From: Cladopsammia gracilis
Taxonomy: Eukaryota > Cnidaria > Anthozoa > Scleractinia > Dendrophylliidae
DNA length: 64,000 nucleotides
Direction of reading: 5' to 3'
Assembly: GCA_022457155.1 (NCBI GenBank)
Contig: JAJGOT010000138.1
Location: forward strand, 590,001-654,000
Made by a program: the position numbers and the translations under genes. The notes below the pieces were generated by a model. It did no database searches, had not been told where the DNA came from, and was given only the letters and a program-made list of their open reading frames with translations. Positions 34,385 through 44,092 of the stretch are shown one piece after another; the stretch's first letter is position 1; every line of letters starts with the position of its first letter.

Positions 34385-34428
34385 AGCGAATTTCAATGCT
34401 TTTCATTGAAATTCAAATATCTTCTACA

Positions 34429-35160
34429 TCAGTTGATTTTTTTCCCTTTCCCACGCCATTCCCCAATGAATGGAGGAGGTATGAATGGATAAAGCTGAGC
34501 GGAGCGAAGACCACCTGGTTTTGGAGCCACTTGCAATCCTGCAGCAGCTTTCCCAGGAACTTGCAATCCTGAGCCGAATAATTTGGATGCCAGCTCAATA
34601 GCCATCGGGATTCCTATCGCAGCTAGTGTTCCAAGAAGTCCACCATTAATTTGTCGCTGTGTGGGTTTGAAATTTATTCCACTGTCCAGCTTAAGTCCTC
34701 TTTTAACAGAATCTAATTGGCTTTTAGTTGACTCTTTGACTCTCCCAAGTTGCGGAAGAAAGTTGAATGGCACGGCAATACCTTTTCCGAATATTTTATC
34801 AATCCCCAAGCTCCCCAAAGCACTCAATGCTCCAGTCGCCAGATGCGGAGCAACTTTTGAAACCCCCTTTGTTGCAAATGGAAGCAGCTTCGATCCCAGG
34901 GAAATCAATGAAGTCCAAAGGCTCCCACCCACAACTTTTCTGATTTGTGTTTTAGAGATTGACAATTCAACTCCCCGTCCCAAACTGATTGCATTTTGAA
35001 CTTTGTTCATTTGAGTCTTTGTCAACAACAGTTCATCTGGCCCTTTCAATTCATTTCGCGAAAGTCTCAATGTTATAGAAGAGTTATTTTTCACAGCTTT
35101 TGCAAGCTTTGTTTTTTGCCCATCTGATAATTTCACACCATATGGAATATACGACGTCAT
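34429..35160 (-). CDS. PX-like minor virion protein of the Polinton
   Basis: 243 codons from an ATG at 35160. The N-terminus reads SYIPYGVKLSDGQKTKLAKA, with two similar blocks LLLTKTQMNKVQNA and ELSISKTQIRKV. Hydrophobic glycine/alanine-rich stretches follow (TSLISLGSKLLPFA, ATGALSALGSLGI, GGLLGTLAAIGIPMAI), and the tail is proline-rich. This architecture matches the protein called PX (adenovirus pX/pVI-like core or membrane-active protein) in adintoviruses. The start codon sits beside a 21-bp palindrome (35161-35181). The frame is intact, unlike most genes of this element. The product name rests on my memory of the family; confidence in being a virion component is higher than in the exact role. 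Confidence 0.65.
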   Translation of the reverse strand: MTSYIPYGVKLSDGQKTKLAKAVKNNSSITLRLSRNELKGPDELLLTKTQMNKVQNAISLGRGVELSISKTQIRKVVGGSLWTSLISLGSKLLPFATKGVSKVAPHLATGALSALGSLGIDKIFGKGIAVPFNFLPQLGRVKESTKSQLDSVKRGLKLDSGINFKPTQRQINGGLLGTLAAIGIPMAIELASKLFGSGLQVPGKAAAGLQVAPKPGGLRSAQLYPFIPPPFIGEWRGKGKKIN

Positions 35161-35181
35161 TTCGATATTTTCAATATCGAA
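35161..35181. promoter_or_regulatory. Palindrome at the start of the PX-like gene
   Basis: TTCGATATT and AATATCGAA arms around TTC lie immediately upstream of the minus-strand ATG at 35160. It resembles the palindromes at other starts in this element and is probably part of its promoter. Confidence 0.45.
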
Positions 35182-35563
35182 ATAACTTTTAGGCTTTGAT
35201 CAGAAGTTTGTTTGATGCTGTATACAACTCAATTTCTTTTTCATGCAACACCAAGGCGTTCAATGTGTACTGTGTTGCATTTGCTCCATTCAATTCGTAT
35301 CGGAAAGTCAGAGACACAGCCCCATCTTTCACATCATCTTCTTGGTCTCGGAGATCGAAGTAAAGCATTCCATAAAGATTTTTGAAACTTGCTCGGGTAA
35401 TCAATGGTCCGCTCAAAACGTCATTATAAGCGGAATTGAATGCCATCAAAGCTCGATAAAGCCTAGATTCCTCATCAGTTGTCATTTCCAATTGGTAATA
35501 AATTGATTGTAATTCTGAAACTTTCACCTCTCATTTTATCAAATAAATGTCTCTAAAATGTTC

Positions 35564-35621
35564 CTCGGGATTTCTCTGAGGTTAAAATGTTTATATATAA
35601 CTAAAATGTTTATATAAAACG
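35564..35621 (+). repeat. Left inverted terminal segment of the Penelope-like element
   Basis: Complement of 37740-37797 with about three differences. The core CTCGGGATTTCTCTG is followed by two AAAATGTTTATATA repeats. Confidence 0.85.
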
Positions 35622-35643
35622 ACGTTCCGGGAGAAAGAAGAAT

Positions 35644-37566
35644 GTGAGTGAGGATGAGATCACCAGAGAAGTAGATGAACTTAGAGAGGAAATAAAAAAG
35701 GTTCTAAGAAAAACAAAGAACAAGAATTACAGCACGAATTTGACAAAAGAGGAAATGAGGGGAAAGAAAAAAGCCATGAAAGACAAAGAAAAGGTGTTCT
35801 TACCTGCACATAAAGGACGGATAATGGTCGCCATGGATCGATATGAGAACATAGGAGGTGAAGAAAGTTACGAATACAAGATGAAACAGGTGCTCATCGA
35901 CCTGAAAGCACGACCCTCGGTAAGAGCAGGAGAGGACTGGGATTTAACAGACAAAGTGTGTCGTGATGGAGTAAAGGTCATAGACAGGATTATCGACAGA
36001 AAGGAATTAACAGAAAATCAAGGCAACCGCTTAAAACCAAAGAATTGCCGTGCACCTAGACTCACTGGACTACCAAAGGTCCATAAAGAAGGGGTACCGA
36101 TGAGAGGAATTGTGTCAATGGTAGGATCCCCTTTTGAGAAGATTTCGAAGACCCTGATCCCAATCTTGAGAACTGTACAAGGGAGAAGTGGCCTTTATGT
36201 TAAGAATTCCAGAGAACTAAAGGAGAGAACCAAGGATTGGAGAGTAGAGAGAAACGAAATCCTGGTCAGCTATGATGTTAAGAACTTGTACCCTTCGATA
36301 CCTATTGATAAGGCGTTGGAGCTGGTTGAAAGGCTGTTGAGTGAGAATAGAAATCTCGAGGAAACGACCACGATGAGTGTAACTTCAATAATGGAGTTGT
36401 TGAAGTGGATGTTTGATCTGACTTATTGTGAATACGGTGGAAGTCATTGTGTTTTGGACAGTGGACCAATAGGCCTTGGTGCCACGGGTGAAATTGCAAT
36501 CATATACATGGAGGAATTTCAATTAAGGGCCATAGAAACGTCTCCGTATCCCCTAAATGAGTGGTTCTGGTACGTGGATGATAGTGAGACCAAGTGTAAG
36601 AAAGGAGAAGCTCAGAAGATACTAGACCACCTAAATACCATTGAACCAGGAGTAATTGTGTTCACAAAGGAAGACCAAGAAGGAGATGTTTTACCAGTAC
36701 TTGATTTAAAGCAGACCGTAAACAGAAAGACCAAGAAAATAGTACACTCTGTCCATTACAAGAAAACCCACACGAATATAAACGTGAAAGAGAGGTCCAA
36801 TCACCCAGAAAGCATGAAAAGAGCAATTGTGAAAGGTTTTGCTGACAGGGCGAGGGCCTTATGTGATGAGAAACACCTGGCAGATGAATTACACAACATT
36901 GAGGACGTGTTTGTGGCCAACGGGTACTCCAGAAAAACAGTGAGAAAGTATATGGAAGAAAGACCTCACCGGACAGACAGACGACAACAAGAAGAACAGG
37001 AATGTCGTGGAACTGTGACAATACCGTATTTAAAAGGGTTGTCTGAACAGTTCAAGAGGACTGCAAAACGACATTCTTTTCGCGTTGCATTCAAACCTGG
37101 AAGAAAGATTAAAGGGATTAAGCATACATGTCAAGAACCCCTCGGTGAAAGGCAAAAAGGCGTTGTATATAAGATTCCGTGTACCTGCCATAATGCTGTA
37201 TATATAGGAGAAACGTGGCGCCTCTTCCAAACAAGAAAGAAAGAACATATGAACAAGGTCAAACTGACAAATGAAGACCTTCGCAAAGGAAACACTCAGT
37301 CGGCCGAGAAACGGATGGGCAAGGAAGATGGGGGCCTAGCACGACATGCTGTTGAGTGCCGAAGTGATGTGGATTGGGCAAACACGAAGATCATAGCAAG
37401 GGTAAGAGGCCTGAAACAAAGAAAAGTTCTAGAGGGAATCGAGTCCTTACGCCAAAAACATCGTGGGATGGAAGTCGTAAACAATTTTGACCACATCGAA
37501 ACATGGAGACCAGTTCTAAACTCGTTCTTTGATGAGGAAAAAAAAATTGTAGTAGACAATGACTAA
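35644..37566 (+). CDS. Penelope-like reverse transcriptase with GIY-YIG endonuclease
   Basis: About 640 open codons. The first in-frame ATG is roughly 38 codons in; the frame is open upstream into the terminal segment without an ATG, so the 5' end may be truncated. RT motifs in order: LTGLPKVHKEGVPMRGIVS, VSYDVKNLYPSI, GPIGLGATGEIAIIYMEEF, WYVDDSETKC (catalytic YVDD), LDLKQTVNRKTKK. A GIY-YIG nuclease follows near residue 505 (GVVYKIPC...AVYIGETWRLFQTRKKEHM) with a terminal H...C region. All key residues I can see are present and there is no frameshift, so the insertion is much younger than the host Polinton. Confidence 0.9.
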   Translation: MSEDEITREVDELREEIKKVLRKTKNKNYSTNLTKEEMRGKKKAMKDKEKVFLPAHKGRIMVAMDRYENIGGEESYEYKMKQVLIDLKARPSVRAGEDWDLTDKVCRDGVKVIDRIIDRKELTENQGNRLKPKNCRAPRLTGLPKVHKEGVPMRGIVSMVGSPFEKISKTLIPILRTVQGRSGLYVKNSRELKERTKDWRVERNEILVSYDVKNLYPSIPIDKALELVERLLSENRNLEETTTMSVTSIMELLKWMFDLTYCEYGGSHCVLDSGPIGLGATGEIAIIYMEEFQLRAIETSPYPLNEWFWYVDDSETKCKKGEAQKILDHLNTIEPGVIVFTKEDQEGDVLPVLDLKQTVNRKTKKIVHSVHYKKTHTNINVKERSNHPESMKRAIVKGFADRARALCDEKHLADELHNIEDVFVANGYSRKTVRKYMEERPHRTDRRQQEEQECRGTVTIPYLKGLSEQFKRTAKRHSFRVAFKPGRKIKGIKHTCQEPLGERQKGVVYKIPCTCHNAVYIGETWRLFQTRKKEHMNKVKLTNEDLRKGNTQSAEKRMGKEDGGLARHAVECRSDVDWANTKIIARVRGLKQRKVLEGIESLRQKHRGMEVVNNFDHIETWRPVLNSFFDEEKKIVVDND

Positions 37567-37739
37567 CTGTGAACAACTGCTGCACTACTGCGTTCCCGCG
37601 CTTTCACATCAACATTTACATGTTGTATAATAATCACGAAGTGTCATGCACGGTTACCAAGCTGAAAACAAGAGAACGATCCGCCATTTTGAAAACATTT
37701 TAAGAAGAGCCTGAAGAAGATCAGTAAAACGGATCGAAA

Positions 37740-37797
37740 CGTTTTATATAAACATTTTAGTTTTATATAAACATTTTAACCACAGAGAAATCCCGAG
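37740..37797 (+). repeat. Right inverted terminal segment of the Penelope-like element
   Basis: Partner of 35564-35621; ends at the target duplication. Confidence 0.85.
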
Positions 37798-38815
37798 TAA
37801 TAAATTGAGTTGTTCAACTCCAGTTGGGCTCGACTGAAGTGCCGGTTGTTTGCTCCAATGCTGAATGTCGTGAATTTGAAGATATCATGTGTCTGGCTAT
37901 TGTAAGATGCTGTTGGAACAACCCAAATCAACACATGTCGCGGTCTTTGAATCCCCTGGCAAGAAATGCGAAAGTAGCTATTCACAGCTGCTGTTTGTGC
38001 TATTTCATGGTGTTCTTTCAAATATGCCCACTTTTTCGGTTTCAGATAATCTTCAAGATATTGTTTCAAGCCTTTTCCGTTGAAAATGATTTTAGGGCAC
38101 CACAATCTGAGTTTAGTGACAATTACTTTGGAATCTGGCGCAGCGCCTTTTCTGAAAATCAGATTGTTGCCATTTTCAAGTTCCAACACAAGACTTGTCT
38201 TTATATTTGGGTGAAGGTTATTTTTGAAAGCCGCGAAATAACTGTATAAATTCAGAGGAATTGATATTTTGTTGATATTCGTGGCATCAGTCAGGATTTT
38301 TCGTCTGGCAAAACCTTCATTATAACGATCCTGAGCTGGTCGCGCTTCGGTTGTTCCTGTATCTGTATCAGGATAGAAGAACTGATCTTGCCCAACTGAA
38401 TCGGCATAGGTTTTCGTGTATTTCAAGAGCGTCAATGCATTCGCTGATTCATTTACTCTTGAGTTGTTATAGATGGTTTGCCCATTGCATTCTACTTTAA
38501 TTTTTTTGATGAATGTCAAACCATTCGTTGTCGTGCAATCTTGATTACCGTTATTTGGCCCCGCGGTTATTCCAGTTGCACTGTCAGCTGTTGTGACAAG
38601 CTGAAAGTCAACCTCCAGATATGCATTGTACCAATCAATTGGGTTTGCCTCTGAGGAATTATCGACGTTGAAGCGATAATTAGTTTTTCCTGCCTGTTGT
38701 CATTTGCAATGTTGCTATTGAGTGGTGTTGCGAGATCATAATATGTATATTCGTATCTTTTTACGAATTCCGGGCTTCTAAAATTGGCTGCCATTTTATT
38801 ATATGGTTTTTCTTT

Positions 38816-39147
38816 TCAGAGGAGGTCGTTATAAACATCTTTCACATATTGGAAATCCACCATTGGCTCACTTTGTTTTCTCAGAAGTTCCCCAATTTCT
38901 TTTCCTTTTGTTTCCGGGGCCACGCTCGGTTTCTTTGTTGTGAATTTATCATAAATTTTTTCACCAATGACTTGGCCAGTCTTTTCTCCAACTTTCTCTG
39001 CTCCTTTTTCAATTATTTTTTTTCTGCCGCCTTTGAAGCTGTTTTTCCTGTTAATTTAGCTGCGAGTTTCGATAAAACGTCAGAAAACCCGCCTCCATCC
39101 CACGTGATTTCACCTGTATCAGGATCTCTTTCTCTTCTTTCATCCAT
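38816..39147 (-). pseudogene. Small Polinton gene of unknown role, one frameshift
   Basis: From an ATG at 39147 the protein reads MDERRERDPDTGEITWDGGG, then FSDVLSKLAAKLTGKTASK. A frame shift in an A8 run near 39020 is followed by a lysine-rich helical part and FQYVKDVYNDLL before the stop at 38816. Total length is about 105 residues. Its ATG overlaps the end of the penton gene by eight bases, and its stop is 21 bases before the hexon ATG, so it belongs to the virion-gene series. I do not recognise a named family. Confidence 0.6.
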
Positions 39148-39883
39148 TTTTAATTACCACAGTCAAAGAAATATCAATATCATGCAAATCAACTTCTCGG
39201 TCTTCATCATCAGTAATGTAGAAGGTGACCTCAGAAATATACGGAGAGTTTATTTGCTGCCACAAGTAATTTATTGGCGGATGAATTTCAAATGGCAATG
39301 ATCTGGTTTTAGTGTTGGTTGAGAACGTGTAAAGCGCATTTGACCTTTTCCCGGAGATAATTGAATCGCTCAAAAGACTGCATCTGATATAGAGATTGTC
39401 AACACTGTTTGATATATTTGGAAAATTTGCTCCATAAGCACTAGCTGCCAGTTTAACTGCATGAAATCCCAACAAGACGTGAAAGTTTCCACTGTTTGCA
39501 AAATCAATTTGAAAGTTATCTTGAAGTTGAATGAAAACTTTGAAAGTGGTCAAATCAAACAACACATTTATACCAGTTTTTCCAATGCTTTTGTGAATGA
39601 ATTCGTTGATGTCTTCATAGTCATAAATTCCTGCAGGAAAGGTTATTGTTTCCCATGTCTTGCCCTTGTCTTTTGAAATCACCAACTTGTTGTTGCCGTA
39701 TTTAGGCCTGATATTATGCCAGCTTGCAGTCATGGAAAGATGATCCAAAGCCATATAGTGCGGTTTATTCTCTTCCAGTTGCAACTCTGGAGAAAACCGC
39801 GTTGTGAAATTCCCTGGTTTATTTTGTGGGTTTTGTTTTCTTGCATCAATTGATTTAAAGACAAGTACTCGATTTACATCCAT
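39140..39883 (-). CDS. Penton (single jelly-roll minor capsid protein) of the Polinton
   Basis: 247 intact codons from the ATG at 39883. N-terminus MDVNRVLVFKSIDARKQNP; strand-rich body with FTTRFSPELQLEENKPHYMA, YEDINEFIH and VLLGFHAVKLAAS; near the end YISEVTFYITDDEDREVDL. This matches the penton base homologue of Polintons/adintoviruses, which fills the capsid vertices. Its ATG shares a base with the stop of the upstream gene (TAATG), and its end overlaps the next ATG, a tight packing like that of viral gene arrays. It has no visible lesion. Confidence 0.8.
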   Translation of the reverse strand: MDVNRVLVFKSIDARKQNPQNKPGNFTTRFSPELQLEENKPHYMALDHLSMTASWHNIRPKYGNNKLVISKDKGKTWETITFPAGIYDYEDINEFIHKSIGKTGINVLFDLTTFKVFIQLQDNFQIDFANSGNFHVLLGFHAVKLAASAYGANFPNISNSVDNLYIRCSLLSDSIISGKRSNALYTFSTNTKTRSLPFEIHPPINYLWQQINSPYISEVTFYITDDEDREVDLHDIDISLTVVIKNG

Positions 39884-40269
39884 TATTTTAAATACTTCTG
39901 ATAAAGTTTTTCATGCATTGTTCTATCGATTGCCCCAATTCTCAAGAGTTCATCATTTATTTGTGCAAGGTCATTCCTCAAGACAGGAGAATTGTTACCA
40001 GCAGCCATTGAGCCAATCAAAATCTTCATCCGATCTGCCAGCTCTTCTGGCTTTTGATAGAAGACAACGCTGGATCCCACCATCCTTGATTTACCTGAGG
40101 ATTTGTGAGGTGGCATATTTGACAGTGTGTTCAAATCGTTGAAAATCCTCACGGCATTCAAGGAATAGTTCTTTTTCGGGTTGAATCTTTTTGTCAACAA
40201 ATCGATGAGTGATTTATCCGCATCTGCTTGATAGACCAGTCTTCCACCTCGGAAGGCATTCAGTTTCAT
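39883..40269 (-). CDS. Conserved-looking 128-residue Polinton protein, unknown function
   Basis: Open from an ATG at 40269 that overlaps the preceding stop as ATGA. It starts MKLNAFRGGRLVYQADADKS, is basic in the middle (PPHKSSGKSRMVGSS) and helical at the end (AIDRTMHEKLYQKYLK). It lies between the coiled-coil gene and penton in one orientation, so it is probably a virion or assembly factor. I do not recognise catalytic motifs. No lesion is visible. Confidence 0.65.
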   Translation of the reverse strand: MKLNAFRGGRLVYQADADKSLIDLLTKRFNPKKNYSLNAVRIFNDLNTLSNMPPHKSSGKSRMVGSSVVFYQKPEELADRMKILIGSMAAGNNSPVLRNDLAQINDELLRIGAIDRTMHEKLYQKYLK

Positions 40270-41004
40270 TCATTGAAAAGTTTGGGGACATCAATGAGGA
40301 GCCCACCATAGTGGTCTTTTTGAATCTTGAAGGCATTTCTTTTTGGCTGTTTATACGAACACCGCGCTTGTTTTTTTGTATTTCGGCAAAGCTTGAATCA
40401 TCCTTATTGTGGATAGGTAGTTATCAAATATTGGTCTTTCGACGTCTCTTTGTTGTTCTAATTCTTTAACTTTCTTCTCTTTTTTCGTCGGGGTGAGCCC
40501 TTTTTTGTTTTTAACCCCAGTTATTTGTTCACTTGTCTTTTTTCTTTCTTTCTTTGCTTGTTGCTCAATTTTGACTAAGTCCTCTTCTGATACATCAAGT
40601 AGCGCATTAGGTTCTGGTAAACCGATCGAATTGATGAAGATTAAGTCTTCTGCGGAAAATATATTGTTCGGACTAACGGTTAGTACTTTTTCTTTCTCTT
40701 TGCCCGTCGCCGCCCCAAGCTCCTCTTCACCTTCTCTGCCGGGTATTTGAGCCATCTCTTGGATGCCTTGAACCAAAGGAAGTTGATTTTGCCGGAGTTG
40801 CTCAATCACTGCATCTTGTTTGGCATCTGTCTTCTTCTGTTGCTCAAGCAAGGGTTCTCTGAGGGTTTTGAAATAATCACTCATTACCACATCTCTTCCC
40901 TGTTTTCGGTCTGCCACCTCATTCTTCACCTCTGTGACTGCTTTCGCAATCTGATATCCCTGTAGTTCGCGTTCGGCAAACTTCTTTATTCTTTCAAGAT
41001 CCAT
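40266..41004 (-). pseudogene. Coiled-coil Polinton protein with C-terminal frameshifts
   Basis: From the ATG at 41004 the frame is open for 217 codons: MDLERIKKFAERELQGYQ, a long charged coiled-coil region (LLEQQKKTDAKQDAVIEQL), a less charged IFSAEDLIFINSIGLPE block, and a basic coiled coil. Near 40360 the frame breaks; the remainder (KRGVRINSQ, then IQKDHYGGLLIDVPKLFNE) continues in other frames to a TGA at 40266 overlapping the next ATG. So two small indels disrupt the C-terminus. It is the first gene of the minus virion series and is divergent from the ATPase. Its function is unknown, perhaps assembly. Confidence 0.65.
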
Positions 41005-41094
41005 TTTAAGTGTTGAAACAACATTTATTTCAAAAGATAAGTGTTGATTTGAAAGTTATCTCCAAAGATAAATGTTGTTTCAACACTTAAAATG
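41002..41094. promoter_or_regulatory. Bidirectional promoter palindrome with start codons in its arms
   Basis: A perfect 27-bp inverted repeat (41002-41028 and 41068-41094; CATTTTAAGTGTTGAAACAA and its complement) surrounds a 39-bp AT-rich loop. The outer three bases of each arm are the start codons of the two divergent genes (minus ATG at 41004, plus ATG at 41092), giving both the same TTAAAATG context. Confidence 0.8.
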
Positions 41095-41733
41095 AAGATT
41101 CCAAATTATGATCGAAACGCGAGCGGAGCGAAGCCAGCGAACCGAAAGTACTGTGATTTCCTTGATGAAGATTTCCGAATGCTCATTGCGGGTCAAACCC
41201 GTTGCGGAAAAACAAACACGCTTATGCACATGTTGCGAAAACCTCTCGTCTTCTATGATAAAATTCATTTCTACTCTCCCAATCAACATCAAGACAAAAT
41301 CGTTGATCTACAAAAGTTGATGGAAGGTGTCAGCCAAAAAGTCGGATATCCAGTTCTCGAAATTCTGGGGCCAGATGACATCATGAATACCTCAGATTAT
41401 CCAAGCAACAATCGGAAAGTCGTCGTGTTTGATGACCTCATGAACTCATCCGATCGAATTCAAAAACAAATCGCCAATCATTCGACAGATGGAAGGCATC
41501 ACGGAATCAGTCCAATTTATCTTTCTCAGTCCTATTATGATGTTCCACAAAAGATTCGTTTGAATTGTTCACACATGCTGCTTTATCCACCAGCAACAAA
41601 AACTCACCTCGATCTCATTGCAAAGGAGAATTTGATTGACCCCCATCTTTTCAGCAGATTGAACCCATTCGAATTCCTTTTCCTTGACAAAGAAAAGAGA
41701 AGCGTTGCTAAAAACTTTGATGAACCTGTTTAA
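41092..41733 (+). CDS. FtsK/HerA-type genome-packaging ATPase of the Polinton
   Basis: 213 intact codons. Walker A GQTRCGKT is at residues 34-41 and Walker B VVVFDD at 110-115. A downstream HHGISPIYLSQS block carries the sensor-like region and an arginine-rich area follows. Length and motifs match the compact A32/FtsK-HerA ATPases that pump DNA into Polinton and adintovirus capsids. The start is fixed by the palindrome shared with the divergent coiled-coil gene, and the stop abuts the fibre-gene start. All nucleotide-binding residues are present. Confidence 0.9.
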   Translation: MKIPNYDRNASGAKPANRKYCDFLDEDFRMLIAGQTRCGKTNTLMHMLRKPLVFYDKIHFYSPNQHQDKIVDLQKLMEGVSQKVGYPVLEILGPDDIMNTSDYPSNNRKVVVFDDLMNSSDRIQKQIANHSTDGRHHGISPIYLSQSYYDVPQKIRLNCSHMLLYPPATKTHLDLIAKENLIDPHLFSRLNPFEFLFLDKEKRSVAKNFDEPV

Positions 41734-41734
41734 A

Positions 41735-43547
41735 ATGGGAATATTCAACAATATAGAACGATACACAGGTGTTGACATGAGGGAATACAAAAAATTTCAA
41801 CAAACAAGTTCAACAAGGTGGTTTGAAATTAGACACTAACAATAATTATGATATCCAACAAAAACGACTGGCTAATGTTGCCGAAGGAGTTGACAATGAT
41901 GACGCGATTACAAAACATCAAGTTGACACGCTTGCAACGCAGTTGCGCGCAGATTCACTTCAGGTTGATGGTTCCTCGCATATGACTGGGGATCTTGATC
42001 TCAGGGGACAGAAGTTGGTCAACCCCGGGGAAATAAAAATGAATCGCAAACTGATCACAAATCTGGAAACTGATGAAGACAATGATCTTTCTGCTGTCAA
42101 TATGATCACTCTGAAGAAATTCCATCCTGATGCTCCTGAACCAACGCATGAAGTCACGAAGGATATTGATTTGAAGACGTTGTTTTCTGTCAAGAATGCC
42201 AAACAACATGATTTCTCGTTTTATCGCACAAAATACAACACTCTGATGCCTTTCGAGGACATCCGGAACACGTTTCTCAGTCGCAAAGAAGAATTTCCGA
42301 TGGAGGTTCAACTCGACATGAATCACCACAGCATCACTAACCTCAAAGACCCGAAGTTTGGGGGAGAAGCGGCGACAAAAACATATGTGGATGGGCAGAC
42401 TGGAACAAAACTTTCCCTTTCAGGTGGAACAATGACTGGGGAGTTGAATATGAACACCTTTAAAATCACAAATCTGCCAACTCCAGAGGTAGGTGCTGAT
42501 GCCGTTCCAAAACAATTTGTGGATGGTGCAATGAATCTGCAGAAGCAAGATCTGGAAGCCAAGATCACGAAATCCGCGGATGACTTGAAAACATTCGTGA
42601 ATCAGTCTCATATCACGTCAACATCCCACCCGAAGGACGCATTCCGCTATCTGATGGAAGATGTGGATGAATCCAGTTCTGAGCATGATATGACAGTAAC
42701 GGCAATCAGTGATTTTCCAAGTTCACCGCATCTTTTCAATAAGAAGGCGTATGATTTGCAAATAACAAAAGACGACAGTAATCTATACTCTGGGAGACTT
42801 GGATTCAACATGTACCAACTTCCAGAGGGAGAATACACCGTGTGCATTGAATTTTTCCCTGCGTCAATGGATGGTGTTAGTGTTAATGTCGTGAGCACCA
42901 GCCTGAATATTAATCAACAATCAACAAAGAAGTTTTCCACTTATGCCAGATCCATCATCCACATGCATAAATGGAGGATTTCCCTACCTGAATATATTTT
43001 CCTGGATCTGAAGTGGCAGGGAACCCCTGAATCAGCTGAAAAAGGAGATGCAAATCTGACCATATATGGCATTGCTGGCTCACAGTCGGATGTTCCAAGT
43101 GCAGTCTTTGATGCTCCTTTCGTTTTTGAAAATCAAAAGATAGTCATGGAGACTGACTTGGATTTCAATGACCATCAAATCCTCAATTCAAATTCAAATT
43201 TGAAGAATAATTTCATGCTGATTGGAAGATTTAGAAGATCTTCTGGAGACAGCATAAATATACTTTTTGATAACTATTTTAATGATATAGTCATCCCCAT
43301 CCGATGCAAATTAATTAAAGCGTTTTCTCAAATTTTATCGAAAACATCTTCTTTTTCACAACTAACTTTATATCTTCCAGATAAAGAATCACAAAGTGGA
43401 ACTAGTTTTAGCAGTGATAATAGAATTCAAACATTTTCTTTTACAAATGTTGTTTATAACGAAGGAGAGTTATTTTCAGCAAGAATACATGATCGATCAT
43501 TAAATATTGGCAAGGCCCAAATCACATTTCTTTTTGAAATTATCTAA
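41735..43547 (+). pseudogene. Fibre-like (tail-fibre repeat) protein of the Polinton, early frameshift
   Basis: The start ATG lies two bases after the ATPase stop in a TTTAAAATG context. The first ~23 codons (MGIFNNIERYTGVDMREYKK) lead into a one-base frameshift near 41800, after which the frame is open for about 574 codons. The protein has repeats of the type HMTGDLDLRGQKLVNP, HHSITNLKDPKFGGEAATK and GTMTGELNMNTFKITNLPTP. These are triple-helical phage and adenovirus fibre-like units with a following YVDG. A beta-rich C-terminal head ends in FEII. It is likely the receptor-binding spike; the host target cannot be inferred. The lesion would block full-length translation. Confidence 0.75.
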
Positions 43548-43550
43548 AAA

Positions 43551-43985
43551 ATGAGAAAACAAAGCATCTTTGGTTTCAATCACATCAACCCATGCATTGG
43601 GGAAGATATTGGTGTTTGAAACGAGCTCACAAACATTTCAAGAGAATGAGTTTGTTTGTGAATTTGGCATCTTCCGCTCTTGTTGCGATTGGAACGATCG
43701 CGGGGGCAGCAACAACGAATCCCATCGTTTTGGGAGTGGTTTCAGGTGCAGGATTGGTCGTCAAAACGGAATGAAATGAAGAAATATGGAAACAAAATTG
43801 ACATGGCGAAGTTCGCGTTCACCACCTATGAAAAAACATTGGCTGAGTTGCGTTTTGCCTTGAGGAGTGCAAAATTTGATCGAAGTGAATTCCTTCCTGC
43901 AATGGAGGCGGTTGATGGGATTGTGATTGATTTGGGGTTGGATTTGGAGAAGTTTGAGAGAAAATATGATTTGTTGTTTGAGTGA
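43551..43985 (+). pseudogene. Polinton membrane-segment protein, frameshifted
   Basis: The ATG at 43551 (CTAAAAAATG) gives MRKQSIFGFNH. A frame change near 43590 leads to HWGRYWCLKRAHKHFKRM, then a hydrophobic glycine/alanine-rich segment (VAIGTIAGAATTNPIVLGV). A second frame change near 43770 leads to MAKFAFTTYEKTLAELRFAL and an end at 43985. I recognise the architecture (basic N-terminus, one or two membrane-type helices, helical tail) as recurrent in cnidarian Polintons, but I know no function. It might act in membrane passage or assembly. Confidence 0.55.
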
Positions 43986-44026
43986 TTCAGCGGAGCTGGA
44001 TTCACCACCTTCGGTGGGGAATCAGA

Positions 44027-44092
44027 CTTCATCTTCAAATGGATGATGAGAAATCTGGTCTTCATCTTCAAATGGATGATGAGAAATCTGGT
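44027..44092. repeat. 33-bp perfect tandem duplication
   Basis: CTTCATCTTCAAATGGATGA-type unit, twice without change, at the 3' end of the acidic gene. It adds a short repeat near that gene's stop. Confidence 0.85.

Larger units (their letters stand above)
35507..37796 (+). mobile_element. Penelope-like element inserted in the hexon gene
   Basis: A 12-bp target duplication, GTAATAAATTGA, occurs at 35495-35506 and 37797-37808. The element has near-identical inverted terminal segments (35564-35621 and 37740-37797) built on TAAAATGTTTATATA-type repeats, and an extra 57 bp at the left end. Its single ORF encodes RT and GIY-YIG. It points opposite to the hexon gene. Confidence 0.85.
35189..38794 (-). 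pseudogene. Polinton major capsid protein (hexon), interrupted
   Basis: The gene starts at 38794 (ATAAAATG context; N-terminus MAANFRSPEFVKRYEYTYYD). There is a one-base frameshift near 38700 and then an open part to about 37797 (FIKKIKVECNGQTIYNNSRV, VILWVVPTA-type block HVLIWVVPTASYNSQT). The frame is cut by a Penelope-like insertion and resumes at 35506-35189 (IYYQLEMTTDEESRLY, GMLYFDLRDQEDD). The order and motifs match the double-jelly-roll hexon of Polintons and adintoviruses, which builds the icosahedral capsid. With a frameshift and a 2.3-kb insertion it is non-functional. It is the last gene of a closely packed minus-strand series that starts at 41004. Confidence 0.85.

Noticed and set aside
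38849..39301. 150-codon plus frame
   Set aside because: Antisense to the penton end and the small 105-residue gene, which have virion-gene context and proper starts.
41954..42329. Minus-strand frames inside the fibre gene (also 42323-42898)
   Set aside because: Shadows of the 574-codon plus frame with its recognisable fibre repeats.
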